This document shows, piece after piece, positions 58,704-64,000 of a stretch of 64,000 nucleotides of DNA. The notes under the pieces are model-generated. The model saw only the letters and a program-made list of their open reading frames with translations. It made no database searches and had not been told where the DNA came from. Positions within the stretch are counted from its first letter, which is position 1; each line of letters begins with the position of its first letter. A program made the translations under genes and the position numbers. This stretch comes from Coptis chinensis (taxonomy: Eukaryota > Streptophyta > Magnoliopsida > Ranunculales > Ranunculaceae), in assembly GCA_015680905.1 (NCBI GenBank), contig CM027379.1, positions 102,227,001-102,291,000 on the forward strand, given 5' to 3'.

Positions 58704-59990
58704 ATCACGGTGTCCCTTCTCAACATTTTTTCTGTGCCAAACTGAAATAAGGTACAAATTGAAGCCCGATTCTGAGCCAAATTACTATAAGAGTTATTAC
58801 CTATAGCTAACTGAGAGTTCACCGATTTCATGATCTTAGGACGAAGGGGATTGAGGCGTGAGACCTGGTTGTATTGAACATTGATCAATTGAAGTTTGTT
58901 TTTGTATAGAGTGTAAAGACTTCCCCGTCTTGGAGGAAAGTTTAATTCCCTGCTTTCCCATTTACTTGGTAATTCATACTTGAAGTGATCAAAATTTTCT
59001 TAAAATTTTGCTCGATGTGTTGAGTTCATTGATTTCTGTCTATGTTTGATCTGCCTATAGTGTGAATCTGCAGCAGTTTTTTCATCTCAGTTTTCCATGG
59101 GTCAATTCAAAATATGTCCGAAAATGTTACAGGAGCTATATGTTAGACATGTCCGGACATTCAAGATATCAAGATGTCAATGGCCCAGAAAAGGTTGCCC
59201 AGTTTTTTACTCACTTTTTGTTAACCCATGAATTTGTTTGCAATCAACCTGCTAAGGAGAAAATTAGAGTTACTAGACGCATTGGTAAGTCATTATAGAA
59301 CCGAATGAGACAGATTCTGATGCATGAAGAAAGACCAAGATACGATATATTTAGATAAAAATAAGGGTTAAGTAGTATTATCTCCTACTAGATGGGAAAT
59401 TAGGGTCTCTCCCAACACACAGTCAATTTGGTTTGACTTGACTGTTAACTTTTAAGTCAAATGGTTAAAAATGACACAATTGCCCCCACCTGGTGAACAT
59501 TTGTTTTTTGAAAATAATAAAAACATTTGTATAATTTTCAGTTACTTGACTTGAAATTTAACGGTTAATTTGTGTTTAGGAGGTAATACTAGTTAACCCA
59601 AAAAACAATACTAATAAGTTTTCTTGCATATAGCTACTTTCACATTAGAGATCCTATGTATTTTGAACGGATACTTAATGTCGTTTCTAATGTGATGTTA
59701 AGGGATGCGACAGAATTGGTTTTTCTTGCATGATAGCTCATAGTTGATGCTAGAAGCTATTAAGGTTCCTTTTACATTAATATATTTGACATTGGATGTA
59801 TAATATGTGTCTACATATGAGGCAGATAATGATGCTAATGATTTGAGTATTTTTGTCACTATGAATATTAAAGTACTGCCCCAGTTCACATAACTGATTT
59901 GATGATCCAAATTTGATCTTGGCATTGTAAATAGACTAATAAATCTAAGAACGAAGTGAAGAAAAAACTCAATTTTGTGCGTCTGTGCTA
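58704..59990. other. E2 3' UTR and intergenic DNA, nothing recognised
   Basis: The first 200-300 bp are presumably E2 3' UTR. An open frame at 59062-59298 has no motif. No gene is seen. Confidence 0.5.
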
Positions 59991-60640
59991 GATGTGTTTG
60001 CAATGTTTAGGTTGTGTGTGGATTGACTGTTAGACTTGAGAACTGATTGCAAACTTTTTAGTGTATTTTAACTTTTTTCTTTTTCCTTGAACCAATGATT
60101 TGAGCCAACAACAAAGCTAACTCGCCCCATTGTGACTAACTGAGCTGTGAAATCTCGTTATCTTCCTCTCAATCAGGGAGTCTAAAAGGCCCAGGTCTAC
60201 TGCAGAATGCTATACGAGGCCGGTGCCCTTTCATGGGTATCGTCCCCAAATTTTGAACAAACAGTTTAGGCGAAGCAAGATTCTAAGCTAGGGGTGCGAG
60301 ACCCCACCCTACGAAGATGTGTTTGCAATGTTTAGGTTGTGTGTGGATTGACTGTTAGACTTGAGAACTGATTGCAAACTTTTTAGTGTATTTTAACTTT
60401 TTTCTTTTTCCTTGAACCAATGATTTGAGCCAACAACAAAGCTAACTCGCCCCATTGTGACTAACTGAGCTGTGAAATCTCGTTATCTTCCTCTCAATCA
60501 GGGAGTCTAAAAGGCCCAGGTCTACTGCAGAATGCTATACGAGGCCGGTGCCCTTTCATGGGTATCGTCCCCAAATTTTGAACAAACAGTTTAGGCGAAG
60601 CAAGATTCTAAGCTAGGGGTGCGAGACCCCACCCTACGAA
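59991..60640. repeat. Perfect 325-bp tandem duplication
   Basis: Copy 1 is 59991-60315 and copy 2 is 60316-60640, both starting GATGTGTTTGCAATG and ending ACCCCACCCTACGAA. I compared them base by base and found no difference. The unit contains AGGTCTACTGCAGAATGC and GAGGCCGGTGCCC but no gene that I recognise. Confidence 0.95.
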
Positions 60641-61910
60641 AAAAAAATATGCAATTTTTTTAAAATTTTTTTTGTCAAAAAGTCTAAACAATAAAAATAA
60701 CAAAATTATGCATTTATTTTAATTTACAAAACTAGAGTGGTTTGACTACTAAGAATTTAATATGGACTGATGAATTTAACTACTTAACCACTTAAGTCAT
60801 TAATTGATACTACTATGTCTATATATATCTACATAATCTAGTATACAAGTCTACAACAATTCAATAAATGGTTAACTTGTTAACTTCATATAATATTATA
60901 AGTCTATATAATAATCCTACTATCATGTGGAGAAAACTATAAAAGATTAACATTGAAAGTATTTTTTTTAAATTTAATTTTATTATTAATTTTATTATTA
61001 TTATTATTATTATTTTAATTTTTTTTATATTTATTTTTTAAGTGAAAATTTTATTGATAATGATAATGAATTTTACAAATAATTAGGACAAACGTGCAAC
61101 AAGCTGAGCCGCAAGTCCTTTATGAATTTGTTTTTTGTTTTTTGTTTTTTTTGGGTTGAGTTCTAATTTAAGAATTGAGAGTGAAAGAAAGAAATGAGAG
61201 CTTACGAGTTTGTTATGGGTGATTACAATTATACAAACTGACCGGGCTTTGGACCTTTGACTATTTATTTTAGTCTCATTAGCCCATCAAACATTCAAAG
61301 ATGCATTTGTCCATCTTTAATAGTTTTGGACTCGAAATAAATGAGAAATGATAATTCTGGAAGGCAAAAAGAAAGGTTAAAAAAAAATATTGGTTAATTA
61401 GAATGTTTTTTGTTAGTTCTTTTTTCATACTATTTTTTTTTGTTGATTATATTCTCATTATTCTCACTGTAAATTTTTTGGAATGCGGTAGTGGAAGTTT
61501 GTTAAAATAATTGAATGTTTATAGTTTGAAGCCCTATATCTCCATCTATGCAACTTTTAAGCTATAGCTAGCTTGCATATACTGACATACATAATTGGAA
61601 AAAAGTTATTTTATTTGTATGTGTTAGCTAGGATCGCTTATTTAATTTGGAGAATCAGAATGGAGTTTAATGTAGTTACATATATTTAGGACTTCCAAAA
61701 AAAATGAGTTGAAACATTGTAGAAGCATCATAGTTTCATGCCAATATATATCATAATCTAAAGATTTCAAAGAGATATATGATGGTGAAGCTAGAGAGCA
61801 TATTATATATACATATATACAAAATACCAGTCAAATATGGAAGTAGAAGCCTATTTATTGGCATATGCAAACATGAAGAACCACTTGACCATAATTTGTA
61901 CATGTTCTCA
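60641..61910. other. AT-rich intergenic DNA
   Basis: Long A and T runs, an (ATT)n tract near 60978-61010, and no coding signal. The last part probably holds the 3' flank of the proline-rich gene. Confidence 0.55.
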
Positions 61911-62411
61911 CTAACAAAGATACAAGACATGAGAGAAGAAGATGAGGAACACAAGGAAGAACGAGAAGGAAGTTGGAAGAGAGTTGTGAGAAGCATTAGA
62001 GCCATAGAACATATAATAAGGATAGGAGTAGCCTCGGGGATCAACATTTGGCGGTAAAGGTGGCGAAGGTATGTCCACATAAGTCAATGAAGGAGGAGGT
62101 GTTGCTAAATAGTATGAAGTCGTTGAAGGACTTGGCGGTGCTGGTGGTTGGTTGATATAATATGACTCCGGTGGTGGATATTGAATAAATGGCTGTTCTG
62201 GACGTGGTGGTGGTGATAAAAACAGTACTGGTGGAGGTGATGCACATATCATTGGGCATGTTGGACAATCACTAATACATACTAAACCTGTCGCCGTCTG
62301 AGCATCAACTTGATCGCCGCCCAATGCTACTTCCATAAATAAGATCACCGGCATTATTCGGACCCTTAGAAGCTTGGACATATATCCTCTGGCCAACCCC
62401 TTGCGACCCAT
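61911..62411 (-). CDS. Proline-rich, probably GPI-anchored cell-wall protein
   Basis: Single exon of 166 codons. The N terminus has a hydrophobic stretch (MPVILFMEVAL) followed by DAQTATG, fitting a signal peptide; translation could begin at residue 1 or, more plausibly for a secretory signal, at Met11 (MSKLLRVRI). Next come a Cys cluster CISDCPTCPMIC and a Pro/Ser/Tyr-rich body with SPPP, APPSPS and TPPPS motifs like extensin/hydroxyproline-rich proteins. The end is SNASHNSLP followed by a hydrophobic tail FSFFLVFLIFFSHVLYL, typical of a GPI-attachment signal. Likely a small extensin-like arabinogalactan-type protein of the outer membrane face or wall; biochemical role unknown. It resembles short Arabidopsis proline-rich proteins with an N-terminal Cys motif; a specific orthologue is not claimed. 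Confidence 0.72.
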   Translation of the reverse strand: MGRKGLARGYMSKLLRVRIMPVILFMEVALGGDQVDAQTATGLVCISDCPTCPMICASPPPVLFLSPPPRPEQPFIQYPPPESYYINQPPAPPSPSTTSYYLATPPPSLTYVDIPSPPLPPNVDPRGYSYPYYMFYGSNASHNSLPTSFSFFLVFLIFFSHVLYLC

Positions 62412-64000
62412 CTTACTTATTAATTAGCAGTTGCATAAGCTATAGGGACTAACCGTGTGCTATATCTTTGTCACTCAAAGTGTGTGATGTTTATTTGTTT
62501 CTTAACTTTATAATATCTTGGCTCTACAGCCATATCTAAAAGAATTGATCTCCATAATCTTCCTCTAATCTTTTTGTCAAAAGTGTACTCTTCTTTTCAT
62601 GAATGGAAAAGCCCAAAAAGGAGTATTTGTCTGCTGTAAGCTGGCTCAATGCTTCCAATTGCTTTGTTATTTGATCTTAAAGAGAGAGAGGTCAATAATT
62701 CTGTAGAATCAACTTGTCCGTAAATTATTGAAGTGAAAGTATAACGGTACAGTTTCTCTTTCGGTGGTGATTGACAGATTGACACAGAGAGTAACATTTA
62801 TCAAGACTGACCCTACTTGATGACACATGACAGTACTTCATTTTTTTTTTGACAATGACTTTTATGACAATATTGCTTATACGAAAGACTTGACCAAAAT
62901 CTTTGGCTCCAAAGTTAATCATTTGTTGTTCCGAAGTATTAGTGTTTATTTTGTGACTATAATATACAAATGAATTGATCATGATCATGCCAAAGCTTGA
63001 TGTGGACATGCTTAATGTGTGGGTTCAGCTCGACTACTCAAAGTGCAAAAGTTTAGCTTAACTTTTGTACCATTTGACCAGTTTAGGCATGGTATATTGA
63101 TCCTTTTATTTTCATGGAAGGGATCCAAAGCTGAACGTGTTGGCAACTTGGCATGCAGCATGCTGTACGCCTGTACCAGGTTGCTTTCTGAATTCGCAAA
63201 TCCTTCAAAATGTATAGGTAAAATTTTCTTCAGAGTAGTAAACTGTAAACTCATGTTTTTGACAACTCCAAAGCCACTTTTATCAAGTAAAATCTGCCTT
63301 ATATCACAAGAAGTATTTGTTGGTTGCTGTAGCATCCTTTTAACTTGAATCAATGGAACTAGAACAAGAGAACATCAAATTGCGCCCTGAAACTGGTTGT
63401 ATAAAACTGAAACTGATACTAATTTGTTCGTTTGGAACAAACTTAATTTTGCAAATTCTGTTTCCTAGAGGTCTTTTCATGGAATCCTGTTCAAAATAGG
63501 CCTTACTATTTCCATGCTACTTTGAAACTAAAAAAGCAAAAAAAAAAAAAAAAAAAAAATAAAAGGTAAAAGAAAAATATAACATTTGGCATTTTGGCAG
63601 TTGCAAGATATATAATTTTCAAGAACATGAAATGAAGAGCGAGGTTGAGATAGGCACACAGCTCCTTTAATTCCTTACAACATGAATACTCTATCTGATT
63701 GAACACGAATTGCACAAAAGAATTGAAATTTCTGACAGAGTAAAAACTGTCGAGGGTTTCTACCATACACATCCTAAAAAGATTCAAACGCCAACTCAAT
63801 ATTGGTCTATGTATCTTCTTTCCGACTGATTTTTGTTTTCCTTTATTTGCATGCAAAAAGAAAAAAGCAGAACGTAAATTCTGTTTTAAACCTAAGGTAA
63901 GGAACAGTAAATCTGTTAACTCAAACTTTTAAAACAGAACCTAAACTGAATTAGGTAAACAAAAATTTAACACTAGAGTCTGGAAAGCTATATTACACTT
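62412..64000. other. Upstream of the proline-rich gene; no further gene recognised
   Basis: Contains the presumed promoter of the proline-rich gene. Overlapping open frames on both strands at 63012-63353 carry no recognisable motif. A long A-run lies at about 63539-63559. Confidence 0.5.

Noticed and set aside
63012-63353. Overlapping 109- and 113-codon frames on both strands
   Set aside because: No recognisable motif, no splice or promoter context, and antisense to each other; not supportable as a gene.

Overview
The window is nuclear DNA from a flowering plant, most likely a eudicot. The genes are rich in GT-AG introns, encode typical plant proteins (chloroplast lycopene epsilon-cyclase, mitochondrial pyruvate dehydrogenase E2, eIF4A, THO6/DWA1) and sit among dense plant-type transposons. 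I cannot name the species. I reconstructed exons by hand from splice signals, reading phase and remembered family sequences; no database search was run.

Layout. 1-2900 is repeat-derived DNA with a 77-bp tandem repeat and an LTR-like end. 3065-6893 is a 5'-truncated, dead L1-type LINE with a later 425-bp hAT-type MITE inside its RNase H domain. 7862-10190 (minus) is an intact four-coding-exon eIF4A gene with a leader intron and TATA box upstream. 12612-21448 (minus) is a 12-exon WD40 gene, THO6/DWA1; its introns hold diverged repeats and a miRNA-like foldback at 13804-13969. 23500-27900 holds broken gene pieces on the minus strand: two 3' ends of a TRB-like (single-Myb-histone) gene on either side of a degenerate RH9/RH53-like DEAD-box helicase fragment. 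29160-33540 is a transposon nest with a LINE remnant, three hAT-type elements with 8-bp target duplications, and a 245-bp near-palindromic MITE interrupted by one of those hAT elements. 33929-40789 (plus) is an intact 11-exon lycopene epsilon-cyclase gene.

41448-41852 is a Tourist-like MITE with TTA target duplications. About 41.9-50.75 kb is a Mutator-like element of the Kaonashi type. It carries a broken MULE transposase and a separate ULP1-like cysteine protease gene. Arrays of a 21-nt near-palindrome (TATGAACA...TGTTCATA) fill nearly every larger non-coding interval of the element and avoid its exons. One array was split by a 1,107-bp solo LTR with a 5-bp target duplication and its own internal minisatellites. 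51001-58703 (plus) is an intact 19-exon gene for the dihydrolipoamide acetyltransferase (E2) of mitochondrial pyruvate dehydrogenase. 59991-60640 is an apparently perfect 325-bp tandem duplication. 61911-62411 (minus) is a single-exon proline-rich, probably GPI-anchored cell-wall protein gene.

The four large housekeeping genes are intact, functionally unrelated neighbours (translation initiation, mRNA export, carotenoid synthesis, acetyl-CoA production). The most unusual structure is the MULE with its palindrome arrays; the small foldback in the THO6 intron is the best candidate for an undescribed RNA.
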